64,000 nt of DNA from Paenibacillus radicis (ex Xue et al. 2023). Its GTDB lineage: Bacteria; Bacillota; Bacilli; Paenibacillales; NBRC-103111. How positions within the stretch are numbered: position 1 is the stretch's first letter; each line of letters starts with the position of its first letter. A model generated the notes under the pieces. It saw only the letters and a program-made list of their open reading frames with translations, made no database searches and was not told the origin of the DNA. The stretch spans positions 44,847 through 108,846 of the forward strand of contig NZ_JANQBD010000029.1 of assembly GCF_024722015.1 (NCBI RefSeq), read 5' to 3'. This document shows positions 1-8,358 of the stretch, piece after piece. Made by a program: the position numbers and the translations under genes.

Positions 1-86
1 AAATTGTAATGATTCTTTAGTTTTTGATGATTTCTTTATTAAAGCTTTTACGTTATAAATGTAATCAGAGTGCGCACTCTATTGTT

Positions 87-100
87 TGAAAACGCTTTAA
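87..100 (+). promoter_or_regulatory. cre-like catabolite repression site upstream of the PL6 lyase
   Basis: TGAAAACGCTTTAA matches the CcpA operator consensus TGWAANCGNTNWCA at all but the second-last position. It lies about 65 bases before the lyase start, where CcpA repression of a polysaccharide-degrading enzyme would make sense. This is a sequence match only. Confidence 0.5.
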
Positions 101-163
101 TAGCTCGGTGTCGAAGGGAATGTCGGTAAATTCATAAAATCATGCTGAAAAGGATGTGCATGG

Positions 164-2455
164 ATGATATTACGTAAAAAGGCTTTCGCTTTCGTTTTAT
201 GTGTGTGTTTGCTTCTCTCGATGCTTCCGCTGCCCGTATTTGCGGTTGATGCGAAATTAACAGTCCCGGCGTCTGGTGTAACAGCCAGCGCTGACGATGG
301 AAACGTACCCGCCAATACAGTCGATGGGAATTTAACAACCCGCTGGTCCGCATCAGGTAACGGACAATGGATTCAGTATGATCTCGGCTCCAATAAAAAG
401 GTGGCCTACATCAAGATAGCTTTTGTAAGCGGAGATACGAGGACATCCACTTTTGATATCCAGACCTCTACGGACAACGTGAACTTTACGACTGTACAGA
501 CTAATGTAACCAGCAGCTTGAATACGAGCCTGCAAACCTTTGATTTCCCGGATGTGAGCTCGGCTCGATATGTACGAATCCTCGGTCACGGCAACTCCCT
601 CAACGCATGGAATAGCTACACCGAGGTTGAGATTTATGGGGATACAGCTATTACCACAGATGCAAAATTTCCAGTCCCCGGGACTTCCGTTACGGCTAGC
701 TCCAATGATGGGAACGTGCCCGCCAATACAGTTGACGGGAATTTAACAACCCGCTGGTCGGCGTCGGGCGACGGCCAGTGGATCCAGTATGATCTCGGCT
801 CCAATAAAAAGGTGGCCTACATCAAGATAGCCTTTGTAAGCGGAGATACGAGAACGTCCACCTTCGATATCCTGACCTCTACGAACAATGTGAATTTTAC
901 TACTGTGCAGACTAACGTGACCAGCAGCTTGAATACGAGCCTGCAAACCTTTGATTTTCCGGATGTGAGCTCGGCTCGATATGTGCGGATCGTCGGTCAT
1001 AGCAACTCCTTGAACGCATGGAATAGCTACACCGAGGTAGAGATTTACGGCACGGATACCAATTCCAATCCAGGCAATGAGGTTTCTGTTTCTACCTCTG
1101 CGCAATTGGCTTCAGCCATAAGCAGTGCCAGTGCCGGTACGACAATCGTACTCGCGAACGGTACCTACACACAAAGTGGGGCTTTTAAAATAAATAACAA
1201 AGCCGGAACGGCCGGCAGCCCTATCACGATTAAAGCGGCAAATCAGGGACAGGCGATTATTTCCGGTGGCGCCTTCATCGAAGTGAATAACTCGTCCTAC
1301 GTTATTATTCAGGGATTGAAGTTTACCAACACAGGAAACAATGCCCTCCTCTTAAACGGATCCAATAACATCCAGGTTACCCGAAATAAATTTGCTTTGC
1401 CTGCAACTGGCGGAGCCCTTATTTGGCTTCAGGTCAGCGGAGCTAATAGTCATCACAATCGGATCGACCATAATGACTTCGGTAACAAGAGCGATACCAA
1501 CCCGCTCATTGCCTACGAAGGAGACGGTAATGGGAACATCTCTCAATACGATATTATAGAATATAACTACTTCCATGATGTTGGACCTTGGGTTGATAAT
1601 GGGAAGGAAACGATCCGCCTCGGGCTGTCGGGAATCTCATTGTCCAATGGGTATAACACGATCCAGCATAATTTATTTGAGAATACCGATGGTGAACCGG
1701 AAATCGTTTCTGTGAAAAGCAGCAATAACACAGTCCGTTATAACACCTTCAAAACTTCAAAGGGAGGATTAACCTCCAGACATGGCCATAGCAACAGCTT
1801 CTATGGGAACTTCTTTCTTGGCGATGGCGTAGAATCGGAAGAGGCAGGGATTCGGATATATGGGAATGACCATAAGATATACAACAACTACATGGAGAAT
1901 TTGACCAAGGATGCCATTATTCTCGATAACGGCAATTATGACGGCGGTTCCAGCGGGTATCCCGCGAATCCGTCTGCCGATGATTTGAGAGCACAGTGGA
2001 AAATTTATCGTGCCCAAGTCGTCAACAATACGATTGTAAACAGCACAACAGGAATTATTGTCGGTTCCGGCAAGACCTATGCTACGCAGGACAGCAGAAT
2101 TGCTAACAATATAATCAAGAATTCCAGCGGTATTCTTTATAATGAAATCGTGTCTACCAATACCGTATTTGAAGGAAACATGGGCAGCGGCGGTACTCTG
2201 AAAAGCAACTCATCGAGAACCGCTTCTGAGATACTGGGTTCAGATCCGGCATTTACAACTATTAACGGATTGCAAAAGCTGTCCGCTACGAGTCCGGCAA
2301 TAAACTATGCCAAGGGCAGCTACCCTTTTGTATCGGAGGATATGGATGGAGAAACACGCTCCATCAACGATGCCGGAGCAGATGAACGCTCCGGAGCTAC
2401 AAGCTTTCCGAACCATCCGCTGACAGCGGCAGAGGTTGGGCCAAGCGCGCCATAA
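164..2455 (+). CDS. Secreted polysaccharide lyase family 6 (alginate lyase/chondroitinase B-like) with two F5/8 type C domains
   Basis: Residues 1-27 form a signal peptide ending in VFA. Two F5/8 C (discoidin/CBM32-like) carbohydrate-binding domains follow at about 30-160 and 170-300 and are nearly identical. From about 305 to the end runs a right-handed parallel beta-helix of the chondroitinase B/alginate lyase class. The catalytic pair typical of PL6, a Lys and an Arg 21 residues apart, fits K518 (in EIVSVKSSNN) and R539 (in TSRHGH). Family knowledge predicts beta-elimination of uronic-acid polysaccharides such as alginate or dermatan sulfate, outside the cell. The ATG at 164 has AAAAGGATG just upstream. 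A cre-like site precedes the gene and a hairpin terminator follows, so it is probably monocistronic. The exact substrate is not determined. Confidence 0.88.
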   Translation: MILRKKAFAFVLCVCLLLSMLPLPVFAVDAKLTVPASGVTASADDGNVPANTVDGNLTTRWSASGNGQWIQYDLGSNKKVAYIKIAFVSGDTRTSTFDIQTSTDNVNFTTVQTNVTSSLNTSLQTFDFPDVSSARYVRILGHGNSLNAWNSYTEVEIYGDTAITTDAKFPVPGTSVTASSNDGNVPANTVDGNLTTRWSASGDGQWIQYDLGSNKKVAYIKIAFVSGDTRTSTFDILTSTNNVNFTTVQTNVTSSLNTSLQTFDFPDVSSARYVRIVGHSNSLNAWNSYTEVEIYGTDTNSNPGNEVSVSTSAQLASAISSASAGTTIVLANGTYTQSGAFKINNKAGTAGSPITIKAANQGQAIISGGAFIEVNNSSYVIIQGLKFTNTGNNALLLNGSNNIQVTRNKFALPATGGALIWLQVSGANSHHNRIDHNDFGNKSDTNPLIAYEGDGNGNISQYDIIEYNYFHDVGPWVDNGKETIRLGLSGISLSNGYNTIQHNLFENTDGEPEIVSVKSSNNTVRYNTFKTSKGGLTSRHGHSNSFYGNFFLGDGVESEEAGIRIYGNDHKIYNNYMENLTKDAIILDNGNYDGGSSGYPANPSADDLRAQWKIYRAQVVNNTIVNSTTGIIVGSGKTYATQDSRIANNIIKNSSGILYNEIVSTNTVFEGNMGSGGTLKSNSSRTASEILGSDPAFTTINGLQKLSATSPAINYAKGSYPFVSEDMDGETRSINDAGADERSGATSFPNHPLTAAEVGPSAP
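262..1052 (+). repeat. Internal direct duplication encoding the two F5/8 C domains
   Basis: About 390 bases are repeated in tandem (roughly 262-640 and 670-1052). Long stretches are identical at DNA level, for example the blocks beginning at 379 and 796. The low divergence, including at third codon positions, points to a recent duplication or gene conversion. Confidence 0.85.
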
Positions 2456-2465
2456 AGTAATATGG

Positions 2466-2497
2466 AATCCGCACAAGTCTCAATTGTGCGGATTTTT
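2466..2497 (+). terminator. Rho-independent terminator after the PL6 lyase
   Basis: The arms AATCCGCACAA and TTGTGCGGATT form a perfect 11-bp stem with a short loop, followed by a T run. Confidence 0.85.
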
Positions 2498-2611
2498 ATG
2501 TTTAGTCGACGATTAAAGGAGTTTTCTGTCGGATTGAGGAATATGTCTAGTGACTATTTGCAGGAATTCACGGCGGGTTCTTGGCGATAGGGTTCATAGA
2601 AAGACGATCTC

Positions 2612-5104
2612 TTGGGGATGGTGAGTCTATTGCTGCGGGACCTGATACTGAATTTTGCGATCATTAGCATATTTGTATTTTTGGCAGCACCCTTATTTTT
2701 CAGAATGAAGAATGAGGCGAAGCCTAATTGGTTATACCGGTTATATGTTGGCGCTGCTCATGGAGGACTCGGCGTCGTTTTGTTGTTTTTTAGTATCAAG
2801 ACTAGTGAGTCTACCGTTCTTAACTTTAGAGGGATTGCCTTTCTTCTATCCTCCTTCTTCGGCGGACCCGTTAGCAGCATTATCACCTACTTATTTGTCA
2901 TCATCGGGCGGCTGGTAACAGAAGGTAATCTCAATATCATCCAGGCTGGAATAGGCTTTGCAGCAGCCTTTGGAACAGGGATTTTATTTAGCCAAATCAA
3001 ATCCTATGGACTGAAGTGGACTGCCGGCACCTTGTTTTTGCTTAACTTTTATTATTTCAGCCTATGGTATGTTGCCCAAGCTTCTCTGGATAAAGTCTGG
3101 CCTTATATCCTTTATCAGTCATGCGGTGCCTTAATGGTTGCCCTTTTTCTTCGCTATTTGCTTCATACCCACCAATTCCAACAGACAGCCAAGCAGCTCG
3201 AACGGGAAATGATTCATATGCTCTGCCTGCAGCCGGGATTTACTTTTAAGTTTCATAAGAGAGAGGATGGCAAATTCGTATACGGATTAATAGAAGGAGA
3301 ATTGTTAAAGCGGCTGGGGGCGAAGGCGAGTCTTTTAACAGGCCGAGCGGTTGAGGAAATTGAGGCTTTTTCCGATGAGTTTGTGGCAATGTTGAATAAG
3401 CATTATGGTCGGGCATGGAAGGGCGAAAGAGTTGTTTTTGAAGCGGAATTGGATTCATACAGCATCCTGGTAACATTAAATCCCGTCTTTATTAATAAGG
3501 AAGTCAGCTATGTTATAGGCAACGCTATAGATATTTCCGAAAACAAGGCAGCCGATAAAATCATACAAGCAAGCGAGGAACGATATCGCAGATTGGTGGA
3601 AAATTCACAGGATTATATCCTTGGCTTTGATATACATGGCAATGTGACCTCCGTGAACCAAAAATTAATTCATGCTTATCAACTGCATAGCAAGCCAACC
3701 ACAGGGATGCCTTTGACGGATCTCATTAGCATAAACGAGGTAGGGGAATGGCAGCGATATTTTCAACAGGCTGTGCATCGGCAAGCGTCCCAGCAGTTTG
3801 AAATGACCTTGAAGCTGCCCGGTGGGAGTGAGCATATTTACACGGTCTCGTTGTCGCCAATAATGGATGGGAATCAAGAAATAATAAGCATTACCTGCAC
3901 ATTTCACGACATTACGGATTTGAAAAAGCGCAAAGAGGCCGATGAGTCTAATTGGGCGAAAAGTCGGTTTCTAGCTCAAATGAGCCACGAAATACGCACA
4001 CCAATCAATGCCGTCATTGGTCTTAACTACTTGCTTCAGCAGACGGACTTATCGGAGCATCAAAAGGAATATGTAGACAAATCCATGCGATCGGCTCAAG
4101 GCTTGCTGACGATTATTAATGACATCCTTGATTTCTCCAAAATTGAGGCCCAAAAAATCGTCATGGAGCAAATCGAATTCGATTTGTTTGAAGTGCTTCA
4201 TACGTTAACCGATATGATCAGCTTGCAAGCTTATGATAAAGGATTGGTTCTACATACCGCTGTACATCGTAACGTTCCACAGAAGCTTATTGGCGATCCG
4301 TTCCGATTAAATCAGGTGCTCTTAAATTTAACTAATAATGCGCTAAAGTTCACGGATGCCGGCCAAATATCGATTTTGATAGACAGGGTTTCACATCATG
4401 AAGATGGCGTAACGCTTCGTTTTACGGTTCGTGATACGGGGATAGGCTTAACCTGGGAACAGCAAAAGCAGCTATTCCAGGAATTTATTCAGGCCGATAT
4501 GTCCACAACGCGGAAGTATGGAGGAACGGGGCTTGGTCTTGTCATTAGCAAAAATCTGGTGGAGCTTATGGGCGGGGCCATCGGCGTTGAGAGCGAGCTT
4601 GGCCAAGGCAGCTGTTTTTATTTTACCGCACGGTTCGGCATTAGCCCTCAGATAATTTCCAAGGTTGCTATAGACCTGCCTTTCAATGATCAAGCAGACA
4701 GATATGCTTTACTTCGTCATGCAGACGTTTTATTAGTGGAAGATAATGAAATCAACCAACTGGTGGCCAAGGAAATTCTCAAAGAGATGGGAGTTCGGGT
4801 TGATGTAGCGGTAAATGGGGAGGAAGCGGTGAAATGTGTTGAAGGCAAGCGGTATAATGCGATTCTGATGGATTTGCAGATGCCTGTTATGGACGGCTAC
4901 GAAGCTGCCGGAATAATACGGAAGCTCGAATATGCTAAAGACACGCCTATCATAGCTATGACTGCGGATGCTATGACTGGAGTTAAGGAGCAGGTGCTCA
5001 AAGCCGGGATGGACGAATATATAACCAAACCCTTTGAACCGGCTCAGCTCTATAGTATGCTTCAGCGGGTTATACAAGCTTCAAGACGGATGCGCTCCAA
5101 TTGA
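2612..5104 (+). CDS. Hybrid sensor histidine kinase with 5TMR-LYT sensor, PAS domains and C-terminal receiver
   Basis: The N-terminal ~190 residues hold five to six membrane segments with the 5TMR-LYT signature (FRGIAFLLSSFFGGP). Two PAS-like domains follow (about 200-310 and 325-440). Then come HisKA with the H-box MSHEIRTP (H459), a HATPase with the GTGLGL G-box, and a receiver (about 708-820) with phospho-acceptor D754 in LMDLQMP and the conserved TADAM and TKPF elements. No HPt domain is present, so phosphotransfer must go to a separate HPt protein or stay internal. The start is uncertain: TTG 2612, ATG 2618 and GTG 2621 are adjacent, and GGGG at 2614-2617 could serve only the last, closely. 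The 5TMR-LYT family is linked to cell-wall-related or small-ligand sensing; the signal here is unknown. Confidence 0.9.
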   Translation: MGMVSLLLRDLILNFAIISIFVFLAAPLFFRMKNEAKPNWLYRLYVGAAHGGLGVVLLFFSIKTSESTVLNFRGIAFLLSSFFGGPVSSIITYLFVIIGRLVTEGNLNIIQAGIGFAAAFGTGILFSQIKSYGLKWTAGTLFLLNFYYFSLWYVAQASLDKVWPYILYQSCGALMVALFLRYLLHTHQFQQTAKQLEREMIHMLCLQPGFTFKFHKREDGKFVYGLIEGELLKRLGAKASLLTGRAVEEIEAFSDEFVAMLNKHYGRAWKGERVVFEAELDSYSILVTLNPVFINKEVSYVIGNAIDISENKAADKIIQASEERYRRLVENSQDYILGFDIHGNVTSVNQKLIHAYQLHSKPTTGMPLTDLISINEVGEWQRYFQQAVHRQASQQFEMTLKLPGGSEHIYTVSLSPIMDGNQEIISITCTFHDITDLKKRKEADESNWAKSRFLAQMSHEIRTPINAVIGLNYLLQQTDLSEHQKEYVDKSMRSAQGLLTIINDILDFSKIEAQKIVMEQIEFDLFEVLHTLTDMISLQAYDKGLVLHTAVHRNVPQKLIGDPFRLNQVLLNLTNNALKFTDAGQISILIDRVSHHEDGVTLRFTVRDTGIGLTWEQQKQLFQEFIQADMSTTRKYGGTGLGLVISKNLVELMGGAIGVESELGQGSCFYFTARFGISPQIISKVAIDLPFNDQADRYALLRHADVLLVEDNEINQLVAKEILKEMGVRVDVAVNGEEAVKCVEGKRYNAILMDLQMPVMDGYEAAGIIRKLEYAKDTPIIAMTADAMTGVKEQVLKAGMDEYITKPFEPAQLYSMLQRVIQASRRMRSN

Positions 5105-5194
5105 TTGCCTTTTCGTAATCCCCTTATATTTCCTGTAATGGTTTTTCTGCTTTCAGCAGAAAATGAATCATATCAAATCAACAGGGGATAAGGG

Positions 5195-6310
5195 ATGGTT
5201 ACTATCAATAAATATGCAGTTATGTTCTTCTCAATAGCATTCTTATTTATATTTTTTGATCCTCATGCTCTCGCGGCTCCTGAATCCAAAGCGATATTGA
5301 CAGTGAAGGCTTCCACGGAAGCACAAATGCAAACGCAGCTAACCTTGGACAATAAATGGCTCCAGCATATCAGTCGTAACAGCACGCGTACAACCGCTTC
5401 TATTATTCCAGTTACAGACACCGCTCTGACCCTTGTAGATAAGGGAGTTACGGTAACTTATTCGGTAGACCGCAAAGGCGGTTTGTATCATATAGAAACC
5501 AACGAAATGATTCAATTGAATACGAAAATAAAGCTGAAGCTTGCGAAATATGTTCAGCGTGTACGATCTGCGCATTATGGGAAAATTTTGCCGTGGGATA
5601 AGGCGAAAGGGATCATTCCAAAGAAAAAGAAGTTTAAAGTCATCGATGTAGAGTCGGGACTGAGCTTTAATGTGCAAAGAAGAGCGGGCACGCATCATGC
5701 AGATGTACAACCTCTGACCAAAGAAGATACCGCAGTCATGAAACAAATTTATAATGGTAAATGGAGCTGGAGGCGGAAAGCCATTATTGTGCAAACGGAG
5801 GATAAGTTCCTCGCCGCTTCTATGCATGGCATGCCGCATGGAGGGGATGGAATCCCTGACAATGACTTTTCCGGCCATTTTTGTATTCACTTTCTGGGGA
5901 GCACGACTCACGGTTCGGGCAACGTTGACCCCGAGCATCAGTTAATGGTGTATAAAGCAGGCGGAAAGCTGGATGAGTACTTCATGCAGGCATCTCCATA
6001 TGAGATAGTGAATGCTTATTTCAACGCCTTTAATTTTCGTGATTCGCAAATTTTGAAAATGAGCTTCTCCAATGCCAAACATCATCAGCTTGAATTGTTA
6101 TATAAAAATAAGGATCAAATTACAGGGATAAGTAAAAGGGTAAAAACGATGGCAAGAGACACTTCTGGGCTGCTCTCATTGGAAATTCCAGTGGAGGTTG
6201 GCATTACTCGGGGAGGGCGTGGCGAGGAAAGGGCTACGTTACAGTTTCAGATGAAAAGAACGTCATTCTTCGAGCAGTGGAAAATTGATTCCATTGATAT
6301 GATTTCTTAA
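5195..6310 (+). CDS. Secreted protein of unknown function with a conserved HHAD...HFCIHF domain
   Basis: A signal peptide spans about residues 1-27 (cut near ALA-APE). The central part has a recognisable conserved core: VIDVESGLSFNVQRRAG, HHADVQPLT, WSWRRKAIIV, AASMHGMPHG and HFCIHFLGSTTH. I recall this core from other secreted Firmicute proteins, some with peptidoglycan-binding modules, but I cannot name a proven function. The invariant-looking His, Asp and Cys residues suggest an enzyme or metal site. The C-terminal ~100 residues look like an NTF2-like alpha+beta fold. RBS AGGGGATAAGGG precedes the ATG. It stands alone between the hybrid kinase and a terminator. Confidence 0.75.
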   Translation: MVTINKYAVMFFSIAFLFIFFDPHALAAPESKAILTVKASTEAQMQTQLTLDNKWLQHISRNSTRTTASIIPVTDTALTLVDKGVTVTYSVDRKGGLYHIETNEMIQLNTKIKLKLAKYVQRVRSAHYGKILPWDKAKGIIPKKKKFKVIDVESGLSFNVQRRAGTHHADVQPLTKEDTAVMKQIYNGKWSWRRKAIIVQTEDKFLAASMHGMPHGGDGIPDNDFSGHFCIHFLGSTTHGSGNVDPEHQLMVYKAGGKLDEYFMQASPYEIVNAYFNAFNFRDSQILKMSFSNAKHHQLELLYKNKDQITGISKRVKTMARDTSGLLSLEIPVEVGITRGGRGEERATLQFQMKRTSFFEQWKIDSIDMIS

Positions 6311-6328
6311 CGACATTGCCGTAAAGGT

Positions 6329-6357
6329 AGGGCGCCTCCCAGAAGCGTCCTTTTTTG
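6329..6357 (+). terminator. Rho-independent terminator
   Basis: AGGGCGC pairs with GCGTCCT (one G-U pair), followed by TTTTTT. Confidence 0.75.
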
Positions 6358-6384
6358 TTATCCAATTGGATGGAAGGCTTGTGT

Positions 6385-6390
6385 TATAAT
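6385..6390 (+). promoter_or_regulatory. -10 element (TATAAT) upstream of the SEC-C gene
   Basis: A perfect TATAAT lies 40 bases before the start codon. No well-spaced -35 is visible (TTGGAT at 6367 is too close), so the promoter may rely on an extended -10 (TG at 6382-6383 is close to that position) or an activator. Confidence 0.4.
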
Positions 6391-6430
6391 ATAATTTTAT
6401 TTATTAACCTTACTAAAGAAGGATGGAAAA

Positions 6431-7642
6431 ATGGACAAGCCACTAAGTAAAAAGAATGAGAAAGCACTATTGACCGCTTTGGCAAGGGCAAAAGAGGCGG
6501 GGAGACAAATGGAGATTAAAGAGGAGGAGAAGCGCTGGGTCCCAATCTCAGTGCCGGCTGCCCTCGGAGATTGCCTTACCGGTCTGACGAAAAGTGATTT
6601 ATCGGACATACGTACAAATTTGGGTGTTTACGGAGCAAGCTCGCTAAAAAAACAAGAGTTGATCACGGTATTGGAACAGCAATTTCCGATTATGCTGCCT
6701 CATCTTTTAAATAAAATAGACGATACCCGCTATAAAATTATAAAGCAGATCGCAAGCGGCGGCGGACATGCTTTCCTGCCGTTGGAAACGAATCAGCTTA
6801 ATTACTTTAAAGCTAGAGGAATGATCTTCTCAGGGACTCATAATGGGAAGAAGACTTTGGTCATGCCGCAGGAAGTTCTCCAGTGCTTCAGTAAGATGGA
6901 CACGAATTCCTTTCGCGAAACGGTTAGAAGAAACACGGAATGGGTGAGGCTTTCACAAGGAATTCTTTTTTACTATGGTTTCATGGACTTTGAGCAATTA
7001 TGGAGCATGGTGACTTCTCATGCGGGTACGAATGAAATGCAGAGTGATTATTTACCGGTTCTGGAGGAGGCTTCAAGGTTCTACAAGGACATTCAATTTA
7101 GGACCGAGGGGGTTTCAAATAGTAGGGTTCTGAACGTGGGAGAATTGAAGGATGAGCATCAGGCGAGACCTGACTTGTCGTTCTATCCATTTACAAAAGC
7201 TCAGCTGATTGCTGCAGGTGAGCCGGACTTTGTGGACTCAACTCGAATCTACCAAGCCTTTGTCAGTTTCATAATGGATTATTACCCCATAGACCGCGAC
7301 AAGGCAGATAGTCTGGTGAAAGACTGTGTATATGCTGTTCAGAACGGAGAGGCACCGGGTAACTTGCTCCAGATGTTTCAATACCAATTGGTGATTGATA
7401 ATATGGAATTGATAAAAGGTTTTATGGATCATATTGTTAAGTTGAGTAATTCTACCAAACAATGGTTTCTCAAGGGTTATTCTCCAGATGATTTATCTTC
7501 TTCTAGAAATACACCGATTATTGTGCAGCCTGCTCCACACAAGGCTGAAGTTATTGATATAGTAACGAGGAATAAAGTGGGGCGTAACGACCCATGTCCT
7601 TGCGGCAGCGGCAAAAAATTCAAGAAGTGCTGCGGCCAATAA
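6431..7642 (+). CDS. SEC-C motif zinc-binding protein with Rho-N/SAP-like region
   Basis: The last 22 residues are a textbook SEC-C motif (GRNDPCPCGSGKKFKKCCG), the zinc-binding tail also found on SecA. Residues about 50-90 (LTKSDLSDIRTNLG...LKKQELITVLEQ) resemble a Rho-N/SAP-type helical nucleic-acid-binding module. The middle is a helical region without a recognised family. Such proteins are common and uncharacterised in Bacilli. RBS AAGAAGGATGG is well placed. It is probably monocistronic, since the next gene is convergent and shares a bidirectional terminator. Confidence 0.8.
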   Translation: MDKPLSKKNEKALLTALARAKEAGRQMEIKEEEKRWVPISVPAALGDCLTGLTKSDLSDIRTNLGVYGASSLKKQELITVLEQQFPIMLPHLLNKIDDTRYKIIKQIASGGGHAFLPLETNQLNYFKARGMIFSGTHNGKKTLVMPQEVLQCFSKMDTNSFRETVRRNTEWVRLSQGILFYYGFMDFEQLWSMVTSHAGTNEMQSDYLPVLEEASRFYKDIQFRTEGVSNSRVLNVGELKDEHQARPDLSFYPFTKAQLIAAGEPDFVDSTRIYQAFVSFIMDYYPIDRDKADSLVKDCVYAVQNGEAPGNLLQMFQYQLVIDNMELIKGFMDHIVKLSNSTKQWFLKGYSPDDLSSSRNTPIIVQPAPHKAEVIDIVTRNKVGRNDPCPCGSGKKFKKCCGQ

Positions 7643-7713
7643 TCAATAAGAGCGGTCGCAAGTCCATAAGCTACTCATCCCAACTCTACAATGTATGCAT
7701 ATGCACACAAAAG

Positions 7714-7745
7714 AACCTGAGGCCAAGCCCGCGGCCTCAGGTTTT
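7714..7745. terminator. Bidirectional terminator between the SEC-C gene and cwlJ
   Basis: AACCTGAGGCC and GGCCTCAGGTT form an 11-bp perfect stem, with TTTT on the plus side and a T-rich stretch on the minus side. It serves both convergent genes. Confidence 0.85.
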
Positions 7746-7751
7746 CCTTAC

Positions 7752-8180
7752 TCAATAAGTGTTGTAAATATTTTCGCACTCTTCTCCTGTCGGTTGGTAG
7801 AAGCAGTGCTTTTTGTAACGTCCTACGAGCGGCTGATTATACCAAGTGTCAGGACAGTCTCCTTCGGGTCTGAAATACCACAAGCTGAATTTGCCCGGCC
7901 ACAATCTTTCTCCATCGACTGACCTTCGAGCCAATCGTTTATCGCGGTCTCTTGATTTTTGATAAAAATATCCGTGCTGAACAGCTTCGAAAGCATGCGG
8001 CTGGTAGATCATTTGCTCGATGGTACGGATATTTTTAAAATCAGAGCAATCCCCCCGGATTCGATTAACGCCCACATTTCCAACAAGCAGCATCCCCTGC
8101 TCGCCTTCGCCCTCTGCTTCGGCTCTAAGTAATCTTGCCAAGAGATCAATATCTTGCTCCCTTGCCTTCACGACAGCCAT
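7752..8180 (-). CDS. cwlJ: Spore cortex-lytic cell wall hydrolase CwlJ
   Basis: At 142 residues it has the usual length of CwlJ, the SleB/CwlJ (Hydrolase_2) family enzyme that breaks down spore cortex peptidoglycan during germination in response to Ca-dipicolinate. Visible family features are LLARLLRAEAEGE near the N-terminus with the conserved acidic residues, GNVGVNRI, and the aromatic C-terminal block SLWYFRPEGDCP...W.NQPLVGRYKKHCFY. There is no signal peptide, as expected for a coat-located enzyme made in the mother cell. RBS AGAGGTGAAATT precedes the ATG. In Bacillus, cwlJ needs the partner GerQ; no gerQ is seen here. Confidence 0.93.
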   Translation of the reverse strand: MAVVKAREQDIDLLARLLRAEAEGEGEQGMLLVGNVGVNRIRGDCSDFKNIRTIEQMIYQPHAFEAVQHGYFYQKSRDRDKRLARRSVDGERLWPGKFSLWYFRPEGDCPDTWYNQPLVGRYKKHCFYQPTGEECENIYNTY

Positions 8181-8226
8181 AATTTCACCTCTTAATTATC
8201 AGAATTATACGTCTGTGTCAAGCGGT

Positions 8227-8242
8227 CTAGTCATTTGACTAG
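8227..8242. promoter_or_regulatory. Perfect inverted repeat in the divergent cwlJ/MFS intergenic region
   Basis: CTAGTCA and TGACTAG face each other across two bases, forming a 16-bp operator-like palindrome. It lies between the divergent cwlJ and MFS genes. No local regulator is obvious. Confidence 0.45.
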
Positions 8243-8358
8243 TGTAATGTATGAGCGGCAGCCATTATTGGTGCCTAAATCAATCTGTAAACAAATAGGC
8301 TTATATGGTAACATATACAAAAACCAACATTAGAATAAGAAGGGCGAGATGCTTATCT

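Noticed and set aside
5339..5938. 199-codon minus-strand frame opposite the secreted protein at 5195
   Set aside because: It is antisense to a gene with a signal peptide, RBS and conserved core, and shows no recognisable domain.
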